Shown one piece after another: positions 1 through 8,432 of a DNA stretch of 64,000 bases (its first letter is position 1; each line of letters starts with the position of its first letter). This stretch comes from Bog-159 sp963756605 (GTDB lineage Bacteria > Acidobacteriota > Terriglobia > Bryobacterales > Bryobacteraceae), in assembly GCA_963756605.1 (NCBI GenBank), contig CAVWOT010000015.1, forward strand, positions 124,001-188,000, read 5' to 3'. A program made the translations under genes and the position numbers. The notes under the pieces were generated by a model. It was not told the origin of the DNA. It worked only from the letters and a program-made list of their open reading frames with translations, and did no database searches.

Positions 1-890
1 TGCTCCTGCGACACCAGCGGATCATAAATAATATTCGCCAGGATCTGGTTCAAACTCTGACCAGCTATGCCCAGACTGCTGGCGTGCTGGGGGTTTTGGG
101 CCCATTGCGGCCAGCCGGCCCCGATGGCGGTTGTCATCGGAACGGTACTGGTCACTCCACCGGTCTGAATCTGCACGGGCGCCGTGTTAGTGGGTGATGC
201 GGTGGATGGCATCGTGACATTAATCTGGTAAACGCCGACAAACTGTGGTGACAAGCCCGCGAACGTGACCGGAGCCGCGACGCCGGCAATTGTCACCACA
301 GGCACATTGACCGCGTTCCGCAGGGTGTCGAGCGAATTATCGCCCGTAACGGCCGCCGGGTTTACCGGTCCGAAGCCGCTGCCCCAGAGAACCAGCGAAT
401 CGCCGGGTGTGGCCGGGTGGCTCGCTTGGCCGGGAATCGCGCCGGTGGGTGCGGCCAACGTGCCATCCGGATTGACGGCGACCGCGTAGCCGCCCACGGT
501 GAACAGGCCCGGTGCGAAGCTGCCCACTTGGACGGTCTGCGGCGCGGAGGACGCCGTGCCGCTGGTGACGACGATCGAGACCGGACCGCTGGTGGGCACC
601 TCCCACGGAAGTTGGGCGTTGATTTGTTGGGAAGAGACAAACAACAGGGGAGCTGAAATATTGTTGAAAGTGACCGACACGCCATTCAGCGTGGGAGGCA
701 GCGGGATGGCGCCGGCATATGCGGCGGTGGGGGCAAGATTCGTACCGAAGATTGACACCAGCGATCCGGGGATGACCGGCGCGGTAAAAGAAGCTGCGTC
801 GACGACTCCTCCCGACTCGACCACCGGAGTCTGGGCCGCGGCGATCGCCGCATGAGCCAGGAATAGAGCGGACCAGGCAATGACCCTCAT
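1..890 (-). CDS. Secreted TIGR03437 (Solibacter C-terminal domain) protein, partial
   Basis: The reading frame starts at ATG 890 and is still open at base 1, so the C-terminus lies outside the window. It begins with a signal peptide (MRVIAWSALFLAHAAIAAAQ), followed by the TIGR03437 hallmark: a VVDAASF-type opening, PGSLVSIFGTNLAP, then SSQQINAQLPWEVP near residue 95 and LVLWGSGFGPVNP near residue 170. It ends at the window edge in a WPQWAQNPQHASS segment and AGQSLNQILANIIYDP. TIGR03437 proteins are exported beta-rich proteins of unknown role, greatly expanded in Solibacter relatives. The family call is firm; the function is unknown. No operon partner is visible: the next gene starts 45 bases upstream on the same strand and is unrelated. 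Confidence 0.85.
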   Translation of the reverse strand, partial: MRVIAWSALFLAHAAIAAAQTPVVESGGVVDAASFTAPVIPGSLVSIFGTNLAPTAAYAGAIPLPPTLNGVSVTFNNISAPLLFVSSQQINAQLPWEVPTSGPVSIVVTSGTASSAPQTVQVGSFAPGLFTVGGYAVAVNPDGTLAAPTGAIPGQASHPATPGDSLVLWGSGFGPVNPAAVTGDNSLDTLRNAVNVPVVTIAGVAAPVTFAGLSPQFVGVYQINVTMPSTASPTNTAPVQIQTGGVTSTVPMTTAIGAGWPQWAQNPQHASSLGIAGQSLNQILANIIYDPLVSQE

Positions 891-934
891 GCGCGGAATT
901 CTACCACGCGCTGATGCATGCGTCACGGGGCGGC

Positions 935-1666
935 TCACCGCTGACCAAGGCCGCCATCCACCGCCACAATCTGCCCTGTAATAAAGTTACTCGCCTGCAG
1001 GAAATAAACCACCGCGCCGGCGATTTCGTCAGGCGTACCGCCGCGCCGCGCGGGCGTCACCTCGATCATCCTGATGGCCTCCGCGGTAAGCTCGCCGAAC
1101 GGAATCACACCGGGCGCTACCGAATTCACGGTGATCTCGGGAGCGAAGGCTTTAGCCAGTGAGCGCGTCAGCATGATCACGCCGGCCTTGGATGCGCAGT
1201 AGTGTGCGTGATCGGCCCAAGGCCGCAGGCCGCCCAGCGAACTGATGTTCACGATGCGGCCGCCGCCGGTCTTGCGCATCAGCCGCGCGCCGTGTTGGCA
1301 GCAGAAGAATAGCGCCTTCAGGTTTACCGAGTGGATGAAATCCCAGTCGGCTTCGGTGATTGCCAGTGGATCGATAGTCGCGAAGCGGGCGGCATTGTTA
1401 ACCAGGCCATCCAACCGGCCTAAGGTATGCTCGATCTCGCCGAACATGCGCGCGATCTCCGGCACGCTCTCCAGATTGGCCTGGAACAGCGCCGCGCCGC
1501 CGCACTCCGCGGCGGTCGCGCGCGCCTCGGCTTCGGATTTGCCATAGTGAATCGCCACGCGCGCCCCTTCCCGCGCCAGGCGCAGAGCGATGCCGCGCCC
1601 GATGCGTTTGGCTGCGCCGGTCACCAGCACGACTTTGCCGTGCAAATCAGACTGTGGGTTCGCCAT
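935..1666 (-). CDS. SDR family oxidoreductase
   Basis: A classical short-chain dehydrogenase/reductase of 243 residues. The nucleotide-binding motif TGAAKRIGRG lies near residue 17, followed by VNNAARF, the catalytic serine in NISSLGG and the Tyr-x-x-x-Lys pair in HYCASKAG. The TGAAKRIG wording resembles pteridine reductase and FabG-like enzymes, but the substrate cannot be told. I chose ATG 1666 (MANPQSD), which has GGAGG only three bases upstream; a GTG at 1684 would add six residues. It is the last gene of the operon that starts with mazG. Its first codons repeat the last codons of the upstream MFS gene (see the direct repeat at 1644-1675 and 1760-1792). Confidence 0.88.
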   Translation of the reverse strand: MANPQSDLHGKVVLVTGAAKRIGRGIALRLAREGARVAIHYGKSEAEARATAAECGGAALFQANLESVPEIARMFGEIEHTLGRLDGLVNNAARFATIDPLAITEADWDFIHSVNLKALFFCCQHGARLMRKTGGGRIVNISSLGGLRPWADHAHYCASKAGVIMLTRSLAKAFAPEITVNSVAPGVIPFGELTAEAIRMIEVTPARRGGTPDEIAGAVVYFLQASNFITGQIVAVDGGLGQR

Positions 1667-1675
1667 CGACCTCCA
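1644..1675. repeat. Direct repeat copy A (SDR start region)
   Basis: This stretch carries the ribosome binding site and first codons of the SDR gene and matches 1760-1792, the end of the MFS gene. An 18-base core, AGACTGTGGGTTCGCCAT, is identical in both copies (1649-1666 and 1766-1783). It is followed by two swapped bases and then the identical ACCTCCA. A palindromic repeat sits between the two copies. Confidence 0.9.
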
Positions 1676-1693
1676 TTGCGGCACCTCGGGACT

Positions 1694-1726
1694 TAATCCC
1701 CGCGCCGGCTAAAGCCCGCCCTCCAG
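1694..1726. repeat. Dispersed REP-like element (GCCGGCTAAAGCCCGCC type)
   Basis: The segment CCCCGCGCCGGCTAAAGCCC followed by GCCCTCCA recurs in this window near 40665, 45405 and 46100, with shorter or inverted relatives near 26170, 50888 and 62328. Its core GGCTAAAGCC is a palindrome with a two-base centre. Here it lies exactly between the two direct-repeat copies that separate the MFS and SDR genes. Confidence 0.85.
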
Positions 1727-1759
1727 CCGTGCACGGTGTAGGGATTTGGAGCGGTTGTA

Positions 1760-1792
1760 AAATTTAGACTGTGGGTTCGCCATGCACCTCCA
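1760..1792. repeat. Direct repeat copy B (MFS gene end)
   Basis: Second copy of the 1644-1675 repeat. In this copy the sequence is read as the last codons and stop of the MFS gene (EVHGEPTV, stop). In copy A the same sequence, read one frame over, is the start of the SDR gene. The arrangement suggests that the two genes once overlapped in a single copy. Confidence 0.85.
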
Positions 1793-3059
1793 CGGCCTGC
1801 GGATCTACGCCTTCTTCGGCGGGCTCGGGCAGGCGGCCGGTCCAGTGCGCCCAGCCCCAGAATATCGCGGTGGTGGAGCTGAGCACCCCCGCTACGGCGC
1901 CGATCGCGCGTGGATCGTAGTATTGCGATGCGATACCCGCCAGCATCATGGAAATCATCATGGTAGACCAGACCATCGACTCCATGGTGGCGAATACCCG
2001 GCCGCGGAATTCGTTGGCGACGTGCCGTAGAAGCTGCGAGTAATTCAACACGGAACTGATGGCCACCGCCGCGCGCGATAACGCGATGCAAACGAGCGCG
2101 GCATGAAAATTGCGCATCTGGCTGAACAGCACGTAGGTGCCGCCGTGTATCACGTAGCAGACGACTACGGTCCGCTTGTAGCCATCGAAGCTCAGCCGCT
2201 CGCCCAGCCGATGCCCTATCACGCCGCCGATCAACAGGCCGATGCCGGCACAGCCCCACACGATGCCGATGCCGGCCGGCCCGCGGTTAAAGACGATTTC
2301 ACCGAAGATGCTGAACAAGATCTGGGCCGCGCCGCCGCCGGTGGCCCAGCCCACGCCGATAAGGGCGATGCCGAGGATGAGCGGATGCGCGCGCATGTAA
2401 CGTAACCCTTGGGTATACTCCCCCCAGGGCCGCACTACATCGGATTCGGTGAGCGATTCGCGCTTCGGACGGAACCCGTCGCCTGGCAGAAACAACCGCG
2501 AAATGCAGATGGCGGAAATGACGAACGACAGCGCATTCCCGACGAACGCCCACTGGTAGCCGAAACTGGCCACGCTGGCGCCCGCCAGAAACGTGCCGAT
2601 GGTCAGGGTGGCCCAGCCGGTGGTTTGGGTGAGCGAGTTGGCCGTGTGCAGTTCGTCGCGCGTGGCGATGCTGGGCAGAATCGACGAACGGCCGCTGGTG
2701 AAAAAGGGCGAAGCGAACATCAGCAGGGCGCTAAAGAAATACAGCAGCCAGGTACCGTGGCGGTGGATCGTGAGGATAAAGCCGAGCGCCAGTACCGCGC
2801 GGATGGTATCACTCGCGATCATGACATGCTTGCGGTTCAAGCGGTCGAGCACTACGCCCGCGATCGGCCCCGCCAGGACCGCCGGAATGGCGCGCGAGAG
2901 CATCACGCCGCTGACCACCAGGCCAGAGCGCGTATTGGCCAGCGCCAGGCTGAAAACCGCGATGTTGTTGAAGTGATCGCCGATCTCGCTGACCACCTGC
3001 CCGATCCAGGTATAGCGATAGTTGCGGTTGCCGCGCAGCAGTTGGATAAATGAAGCCAT
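1764..3059 (-). CDS. MFS transporter (transmembrane secretion effector / EntS-like)
   Basis: A 431-residue polytopic membrane protein of the major facilitator superfamily, beginning MASFIQLLRGNRNYRYTWIG. The N-terminal Gly-Asp-x-Phe-Asn signature (EIGDHFNNIAVFSLALA) and the loop motif GVVLDRLNRKHVMI match the MFS_3 branch that includes enterobactin exporter EntS. About 12 hydrophobic segments are visible. The start at 3059 overlaps the EamA stop by one base (TGATG), so translational coupling is likely; a longer open frame upstream is not protein-like. The substrate is unknown. Its 3' end carries one copy of the direct repeat shared with the SDR gene. Confidence 0.88.
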   Translation of the reverse strand: MASFIQLLRGNRNYRYTWIGQVVSEIGDHFNNIAVFSLALANTRSGLVVSGVMLSRAIPAVLAGPIAGVVLDRLNRKHVMIASDTIRAVLALGFILTIHRHGTWLLYFFSALLMFASPFFTSGRSSILPSIATRDELHTANSLTQTTGWATLTIGTFLAGASVASFGYQWAFVGNALSFVISAICISRLFLPGDGFRPKRESLTESDVVRPWGEYTQGLRYMRAHPLILGIALIGVGWATGGGAAQILFSIFGEIVFNRGPAGIGIVWGCAGIGLLIGGVIGHRLGERLSFDGYKRTVVVCYVIHGGTYVLFSQMRNFHAALVCIALSRAAVAISSVLNYSQLLRHVANEFRGRVFATMESMVWSTMMISMMLAGIASQYYDPRAIGAVAGVLSSTTAIFWGWAHWTGRLPEPAEEGVDPQAVEVHGEPTV

Positions 3060-3952
3060 CAGCCGCGCTCCGCCATATATACGCCCGTGAGTATCACCGT
3101 GCCGCCGGCTATCACCGGTGCGCCCAGGCTCTCGCCCAGGATAACGACGCCCATGATAGTGGCGAACACGGGTTGCAAATAGGAGAACGCCGAGACGCGC
3201 GATGCGGTCATGTGGGCGAGGGCGTGATAATAAATAAGGTAAGCGATCACCGACGGAAACAGCGCCATGTATATAGCGGCCAGCCAGGCACCGGTGCTGG
3301 CATGGGCGCTCGCATGGGACAGGGGCTGGCGCGCCGCGGCCCACACTGTCACCGGCAACAGGGCCAGTCCGCCGCCCACATAGGCGTATGTATTCACGGT
3401 AATGGTGCTGAACCGTCCGGTGACTTCTTTGCCGAACACGGTGAAAAGCGCGAAGCTCAATCCACCCAGGAAAACGATCAGGTCGCCGAGCCAGGTAGCG
3501 CCTGAACCGGTGGCCGGCTCGAATAGCTTCAGGATCGCTACGCCCGCCAACGCGACGGCCATGCCGGTGGCTTTGCGCGCGGTGATGCGTTCCTGGCCGC
3601 GCAGGCCAGCGATGATCAGCACCTGCATGGGCGTGAGCCCGATGATTATGGCCGCGTGCGCGACGCTGGTGCGGCTAAGGCCGAGTATGAAGAATAGCTG
3701 ATTGAGCGTCACACCCAACAGGCCGAGCAACAGGAGCTGGACGATGTCGCGGCGGGTGTGGGTTTCCGGCGGGGTGCGCAACCGCTCCCATGCGTATAAC
3801 GGCAGCATCGCCGCGCCGGCCATGCCGATGCGCAACCCGGCTAGGAACAGTGCTGAGAATTCGCGCAGCGCGATTTTTCCGGCGATGTAATTGCCGGACC
3901 AGAACACCACCATCAGGAAGATGAGGGCGTACAGTATCGCGGTGCCATTCAA
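3059..3952 (-). CDS. EamA/DMT family transporter
   Basis: 297 residues with about ten membrane helices and two EamA repeats: the first opens FWSGNYIAGKIALREF, the second lies around WLGDLIVFLGGLSFALFTVFG. These are drug/metabolite exporters, often for amino acids or their derivatives. The start is TTG at 3952, overlapping the TGA of the upstream enolase gene (TTGA). A GAGGAG ribosome site lies eight bases upstream. The position inside a MazG-GNAT-racemase operon suggests export of an amino-acid derivative, but this is inference. Confidence 0.88.
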   Translation of the reverse strand: MNGTAILYALIFLMVVFWSGNYIAGKIALREFSALFLAGLRIGMAGAAMLPLYAWERLRTPPETHTRRDIVQLLLLGLLGVTLNQLFFILGLSRTSVAHAAIIIGLTPMQVLIIAGLRGQERITARKATGMAVALAGVAILKLFEPATGSGATWLGDLIVFLGGLSFALFTVFGKEVTGRFSTITVNTYAYVGGGLALLPVTVWAAARQPLSHASAHASTGAWLAAIYMALFPSVIAYLIYYHALAHMTASRVSAFSYLQPVFATIMGVVILGESLGAPVIAGGTVILTGVYMAERG

Positions 3953-5058
3953 CCGGCGGACTCCTCGCGAATGGTGATTGACTGGATGTAATCGCGATCA
4001 AGGGCGTAGCCGAAGCCGGGCTCGCTCGAAACCCGGATGGTTCCCTGGGGCGTGGTCTCGACCCGCGGCGTGATAATGTCGCGCGTCCAGTAGCGCTTGC
4101 TGGCGGACACATCGCCGGGCAGCACGAAGTTGGGCAGCGTGGAGAGCGCGATATTGTGCGCGCGGCCTACGCCGGCTTCGAGCATGCCGCCGCACCATAC
4201 CGGAATGCCTGCAGCCTGGGCCACATCGTGGACGCGTTTCGCCTCGCGAAAACCGCCCACGCGGCCGAGCTTGATATTAATGATGCCGCACGCGCGCAGG
4301 CGGATGGCTTGCTCGGCATGATGCGCGGAGCGGATGCATTCATCGAGGCAAATGGGGGTATCGAGCTTGGATTGCAGCACGGCGTGATCGATGATGTCGT
4401 CGTGCGCCAGCGGCTGTTCGATCATCATCAGGTAGAACTCGTCGAGCTGTTTCAAGCGGTCCGCGTCGGCCAGCGTGTAGGCCGAATTGGCATCGGCCAT
4501 CAGCTTGATGGCCGGGAAACGCGCGCGCACCTGCCGGATCACATCCACGTCCCAGCCGGGCTTGATCTTCATCTTGATGCGCTGATATCCAGCGGCCAGT
4601 TCGTGTGCGATCTTTTCGAGTAACTGTTCGACAGAATTCTGTATGCCTATAGAGACGCCGCAGGGAATTTCGCGGCGGGCGCCGCCGCCGATAGTCTGCC
4701 ACAAGGGCTGGCCGGCCAGCCGCGCCGCCAGGTCCCATGCCGCCGCTTCCAGGCCGCCGCGCGCCATCTGGTGGCCGCGGATATGGGCGGTGAGCGGGGC
4801 TACGTCGTCCGGTCCGGCCAGATCGCGGCCCAGCACGCGTGGAATGGCGTAATCGCGCAGGATCAGCCAGGCGGAGTCGGTCCACTCTTCGTTGTAGAAC
4901 GGGCTCTCCCCGGCAGTGACTTCGCCCCATCCCGAAGCCCCTGAACCGGCCACTTCCACCAGGATGATGTCGCGCTGGGTGGTGCGCCCGAAGCTGGTTT
5001 CGAAGAAGTGCACCAGCGGCATGCGGATCTGCCGGAGAGTTACACGCTCAATCCGCAT
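3949..5058 (-). CDS. menC: Enolase-superfamily o-succinylbenzoate synthase / N-succinylamino acid racemase
   Basis: 369 residues of the muconate-lactonising subgroup of the enolase superfamily. Visible catalytic parts are the Lys-x-Lys in RIKMKIKPGWD (about residue 163), the three metal ligands in ADANSAY, IEQPLA and CLDECI (about 188, 211 and 237) and the second lysine in NIKLGRVGG (about 261). This pattern fits the MenC2/NSAR family, whose members can make o-succinylbenzoate for menaquinone or racemise N-succinyl amino acids. The start is ATG 5058, with GGAGG five bases upstream; a GTG six bases earlier is less likely. No other men gene is nearby. The coupled GNAT gene upstream favours the amino-acid racemase role. 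Confidence 0.85.
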   Translation of the reverse strand: MRIERVTLRQIRMPLVHFFETSFGRTTQRDIILVEVAGSGASGWGEVTAGESPFYNEEWTDSAWLILRDYAIPRVLGRDLAGPDDVAPLTAHIRGHQMARGGLEAAAWDLAARLAGQPLWQTIGGGARREIPCGVSIGIQNSVEQLLEKIAHELAAGYQRIKMKIKPGWDVDVIRQVRARFPAIKLMADANSAYTLADADRLKQLDEFYLMMIEQPLAHDDIIDHAVLQSKLDTPICLDECIRSAHHAEQAIRLRACGIINIKLGRVGGFREAKRVHDVAQAAGIPVWCGGMLEAGVGRAHNIALSTLPNFVLPGDVSASKRYWTRDIITPRVETTPQGTIRVSSEPGFGYALDRDYIQSITIREESAG

Positions 5059-5780
5059 TCCCACCTCCCCAGCAGGTACGTGCCCAAGCTTTCCGACCGC
5101 TCAAATCCTATCACGGCCAGACCACGATCGAAGGCGCCCATCAACCGCGATCCCAGCGATTTCTGGATTTCGCGCGCGCGGCTCGGCTCGGCGCGGCGGA
5201 TGGCGGCGATGTCTGCTGGCACTTCGATGCGCTCCTCCACTTTGTGCGAGTGCGCATGGCCGGCCAGCACCGATTCGGCATGCGGGCTCGACAGCCACCA
5301 TTCGGCTACACACCGGTCCGTGGGCAAGCCGCCGTGCAGGGGGCTGCTGGTGGTGCCGTACTGATTTTCCACGTAGCGCCTTACGATGGCGCCCAGCCGC
5401 TCGATATTGAAGAACGCGTTCTTGAGTTCCAGCGGATCGAACGTCCACTCGATGAGCTGGATGCCGCGGGCGATGGCATCTTCGCGCTGATGCAGCTTCA
5501 GCATGCGGCCCACGCCGCGATTGCGGTATTCCGGCAGCACGCCCAACATGTGACTGTGCAGGTACGATCCGCCGCCGGGCTTCAGTCCGGGGATGGATAA
5601 CAGGAAGCCCACCATGGTGCCGCCATCATACGCGCCGAATGCCTGGCCGCCCACTTTCAACGCGACTACGAAAAGCCGCACGGGCAGCAGTTCAACGTCG
5701 GCGAAGCCCCAGATCGTTTTTTGCAGACTGACGGCGTCCTGGAATTGCCGGGTTTCCGTTAATCTGCGCAGCTCGATCAT
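5040..5780 (-). CDS. GNAT family acyltransferase, COG3375 type
   Basis: 246 residues. Acetyl-CoA-binding features are HMLGVLPEYRNRGVGRMLK (about residue 77) and the conserved IEWTFDPLELKNAFFN block typical of COG3375. Members of this family occur beside N-succinylamino-acid racemases. In the Geobacillus pathway described by the Gerlt group the equivalent GNAT is a succinyl-CoA:D-amino-acid N-succinyltransferase. The stop overlaps the downstream racemase start by about 19 bases, and the start overlaps the mazG stop (ATGA), so the three genes are very probably co-translated. The family is clear; the substrate is inferred from the neighbour. Confidence 0.82.
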   Translation of the reverse strand: MIELRRLTETRQFQDAVSLQKTIWGFADVELLPVRLFVVALKVGGQAFGAYDGGTMVGFLLSIPGLKPGGGSYLHSHMLGVLPEYRNRGVGRMLKLHQREDAIARGIQLIEWTFDPLELKNAFFNIERLGAIVRRYVENQYGTTSSPLHGGLPTDRCVAEWWLSSPHAESVLAGHAHSHKVEERIEVPADIAAIRRAEPSRAREIQKSLGSRLMGAFDRGLAVIGFERSESLGTYLLGRWECGLSV

Positions 5781-6589
5781 CGCTTGGATTCCTCCCAGAG
5801 GGCGTCCATTTCCGCCAGCGTGGCGTCTTCCGGCGTTTTGGCCTGTTCGTCCAGCTTGCGTTCGATATAGCCGAAGCGGCGGCGGAATTTGGCGTTGGTT
5901 TTGCGCAGCGCCTGCTCGGGATCGACCTTGACGAAACGCGCCAGGTTCACCAGCACAAAGAGCATGTCGCCCAACTCGTCTTCCAATTCCTTTTGCGCGG
6001 CCTCACCGGCGGCGACGGCGCTGCGGGCGGCCTCGAATTCGGCGATCTCTTCGTGCAGTTTTTCCAGCACCTGTGCGGCGTTCGACCAGTCGAAGCCGAC
6101 GTGCGCGGCGCGTACGGTGAGTTGCTGCGCTTCGACCAGCGCCGGCAGCGTGCGCGGGACGGAATCGAGCAGGCCGGCGTCACGCTCGCCCTGCTGCTTT
6201 TTGGCGTTTTTCTCCGCTGCTTTCACTTCACCCCAGATGCGGCGCACATCGCCCGCGGTCTCGGCCGTCTGTTCGCCGAAGACATGCGGATGCCGGCGAA
6301 TCAGCTTCTCGTTGATGGCGTCGAGCGCGTCGGCGATGGTAAACAGATTCTGCTCGGCGGCCATTTGGGAAAAGAAAACGGACTGCAGCAGCAGGTCGCC
6401 CAGCTCGCCGGTCAGTTCCGGCCAATCGCGTCGATCGATCGCGTCCATCACCTCGTAGGTCTCTTCGAGCAGATAGGGCTTTATGGTATCGAAGGTCTGC
6501 TCACGATCCCACGGGCAGCCGCCGGGGGCGCGCAATCGCGCCATGATGTCGACGAGTTTTTGGAACCTTTCACCGGCGGTGGGGGGCAA
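5777..6589 (-). CDS. mazG: Nucleoside triphosphate pyrophosphohydrolase MazG
   Basis: 270 residues, the usual length for two-domain MazG. The N-terminal GCPWDREQTFDTIKPYLLEE signature (residues 24-43) is followed by metal-binding EExxE and ELGDLLLQ motifs. The second domain has ELEDELGDMLFVLVNLARF near residue 208. MazG hydrolyses NTPs to NMP and pyrophosphate and helps clear damaged nucleotides. The frame opens just after a stop at 6599; the best start is TTG 6589, because ATG 6544 would remove the conserved N-terminal helix. No clear ribosome site precedes it. It is the first gene of the six-gene minus-strand operon. Confidence 0.92.
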   Translation of the reverse strand: MPPTAGERFQKLVDIMARLRAPGGCPWDREQTFDTIKPYLLEETYEVMDAIDRRDWPELTGELGDLLLQSVFFSQMAAEQNLFTIADALDAINEKLIRRHPHVFGEQTAETAGDVRRIWGEVKAAEKNAKKQQGERDAGLLDSVPRTLPALVEAQQLTVRAAHVGFDWSNAAQVLEKLHEEIAEFEAARSAVAAGEAAQKELEDELGDMLFVLVNLARFVKVDPEQALRKTNAKFRRRFGYIERKLDEQAKTPEDATLAEMDALWEESKR

Positions 6590-6599
6590 GTTTTCAATT

Positions 6600-7382
6600 T
6601 AGCATGGGTGGGTTGGGAGCATGGCGTTTTGGGGGCTCCCTGACGGTCCGTATACCAGGATAAGCCTGGCTGATCTTGTGAACTGAAAGGTGTTCACCAT
6701 GTAAATTGGCACTTCGCATGTAGCCGAGCGAGGGCGAGCAGCCGCAATGCTGCGGGCGAGTCGGGAGGCGAACACGCGAGCCGTAACGCAAGTGAACCCG
6801 ATTCGGCCTCGATGGAATATGAAGGTGGCCAGCCCGCCGACTGGGATGAAGCCGGAGCAGACCGGATGAAGCAATAGGCACAAGCTACACCCGAATGTGA
6901 CGATCCACCTCGCCGAGTTGTGGACAGCATTTGAAGGAGTAATTTAGTCGGTACTCCCGCCAAGTTGATCAGCTACGAAGATTCTCTGGCAACACCTGAG
7001 AACAAGGCGACGAAATCGCACATGATGAGAGTAGAATCATGCCAACCCGAGCTCTGGCAGGGCTATGGACTAGGTATTTGAACGCGTACCCTTCAGTTAC
7101 GGCATCCCGGACCTGATGGTGTCTTCGCACCGCAGCGCTCCGGCGCGATCGCGCGGAAACAGACGAGATACCATTTCGAATCCGGCTCGCTCGGCGGACG
7201 GCGAACTGAAGTTCGCCGCAGCAAGCTCTCCAGTAACCCACTCTGGAAGTCATTGAAAAGGCGGGACTGAAGTCCCGCTGCAGGCTGAAGCCCGCGCCAC
7301 GTCCCAGCGCACGGTTACCGAGACTGCTGACGGCCCGCAGGGCCGCTGGTGCTGAAGCTTGCGCCACAGCCACAGCGCGCGG
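6600..7382. other. 783-base gap without a convincing gene
   Basis: Several short overlapping frames on the minus strand (for example around 6600-6960) have no recognisable domain, no ribosome site and odd composition. They may be remnants or a mis-predicted repeated sequence. The right part (7190-7380) carries palindromic repeat units. I see no tRNA, promoter or intact gene here. The gap separates the mazG operon from the epimerase/GH2 pair, which are transcribed in the same direction. Confidence 0.5.
7255..7302. repeat. Palindromic repeat GCGGGACT-GA-AGTCCCGC
   Basis: A perfect 8-base inverted repeat with a two-base centre (GCGGGACTGAAGTCCCGC), followed by an imperfect second hairpin (GCAGGCT-GA-AGCCCGC). 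It has the same CT-NN-AG centre as the hairpins near 26190, 40665 and 50760. Confidence 0.85.
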
Positions 7383-8408
7383 TCAAGAATGAAAGTGCCG
7401 CAACGCCTCAGTTGAACCTTTCTCGTAGGCATCGATCAGCTTGTCCCACCGGGTGTTGGCATCCTCGTCAATCTGTTTGCGGGTGGGATCGGCGTCGAAC
7501 CAGGCCACTGTCTGCCGGATGCCCCGGGCAAAAGGCATGGTGGCGCAATAGTCCGGAACGAAGCGTTTGATCTTACTGTTATCGAAAACCACACTCACGG
7601 CCTTGTCTCCCAGCAGCCCGCCCAGCGACTCCGGCAGGCAGGCGCCGATGAAATCCGTAGGCATGTGAAGGATCCGCGGCTCGACGCCGGCGGCCTCGCC
7701 GACGATGCGGTAGATCTGATCCCAGGTCATTACCTCATCGGATGTGATGTGGAAGGCGTGTCCGATCGCCTGTGGGAGTCCAAGCAGTCCGACCAGACCC
7801 TTGGCTAAGTCACTATTGTGGGTGATCACCCAAAGCGAGGAGCCGTCACCGGGGACAATGACTTTCTTCCCGCGGCGCATGCGATCGACGGCCGTATATG
7901 ACTTCGCCCAGCTGTTAACGGCCAGCGGGATCTGGGTTTCGCCGTAGGTGAGCGACGGACGGACAATCGTGATGGGAAAGCCGTCTTCGCGATAGGCTTC
8001 GAGCAGCCGCTCTTCGCAGGCAATTTTGTTGCGGGAATAATCCCAGTACGGATTGGCCAGCGGCGTCGATTCGGAAATGAGATAATCCGTCACCGGCTTC
8101 TGGTAGGCGCTGGCGGAACTGATAAAGATATACTGCCTGGTCCGGCCGGCAAAGAGGTTCAGGTCTCGCTCGATATCCGCGGGCCCGAAGGCGATCCAAT
8201 CCACGACTGCATCGAATCGTGCATCGCCCAGGGCGCGGGCGGCACCGGCTGCGTCTTGCATGTCCACGGCCTGGGTTCTAACTTGCGATGGTAGATCCAC
8301 TGGCCGCCGGCCCCGATTCCACAACGTCAATTCGATCCCACGCGCCGCTGCCAGCCGGGTGCAAGCCGTGCTGATGATTCCCGTCCCGCCAATGAATAGA
8401 ACTCTCAT
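7383..8408 (-). CDS. NAD-dependent epimerase/dehydratase family protein
   Basis: An extended SDR of 341 residues. The Rossmann motif is MRVLFIGGTGIISTACTRLA. The segment FISSASAYQKPV and the PYWDYSRNKIACEERL region resemble chloroplast-type sugar-nucleotide epimerases and mRNA-binding relatives, in which the Tyr-x-x-x-Lys motif is modified (YSRNK). A VRPSLTYGE block and a C-terminal NSKIKRFVPDY segment support the family. I chose ATG 8408; an in-frame ATG at 8420 would add four residues, and neither has a strong ribosome site. It lies 24 bases downstream of the GH2 gene and is probably co-transcribed with it. The substrate is unknown, probably a nucleotide sugar. Confidence 0.82.
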   Translation of the reverse strand: MRVLFIGGTGIISTACTRLAAARGIELTLWNRGRRPVDLPSQVRTQAVDMQDAAGAARALGDARFDAVVDWIAFGPADIERDLNLFAGRTRQYIFISSASAYQKPVTDYLISESTPLANPYWDYSRNKIACEERLLEAYREDGFPITIVRPSLTYGETQIPLAVNSWAKSYTAVDRMRRGKKVIVPGDGSSLWVITHNSDLAKGLVGLLGLPQAIGHAFHITSDEVMTWDQIYRIVGEAAGVEPRILHMPTDFIGACLPESLGGLLGDKAVSVVFDNSKIKRFVPDYCATMPFARGIRQTVAWFDADPTRKQIDEDANTRWDKLIDAYEKGSTEALRHFHS

Positions 8409-8432
8409 GACCTGCCCCATGCGGCCGGTAAT

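Noticed and set aside
3060..3344. N-terminal extension of the MFS transporter
   Set aside because: The added arginine- and proline-rich sequence overlaps the EamA gene on the same strand in another frame. ATG 3059 fits the family start and the overlap with the EamA stop.
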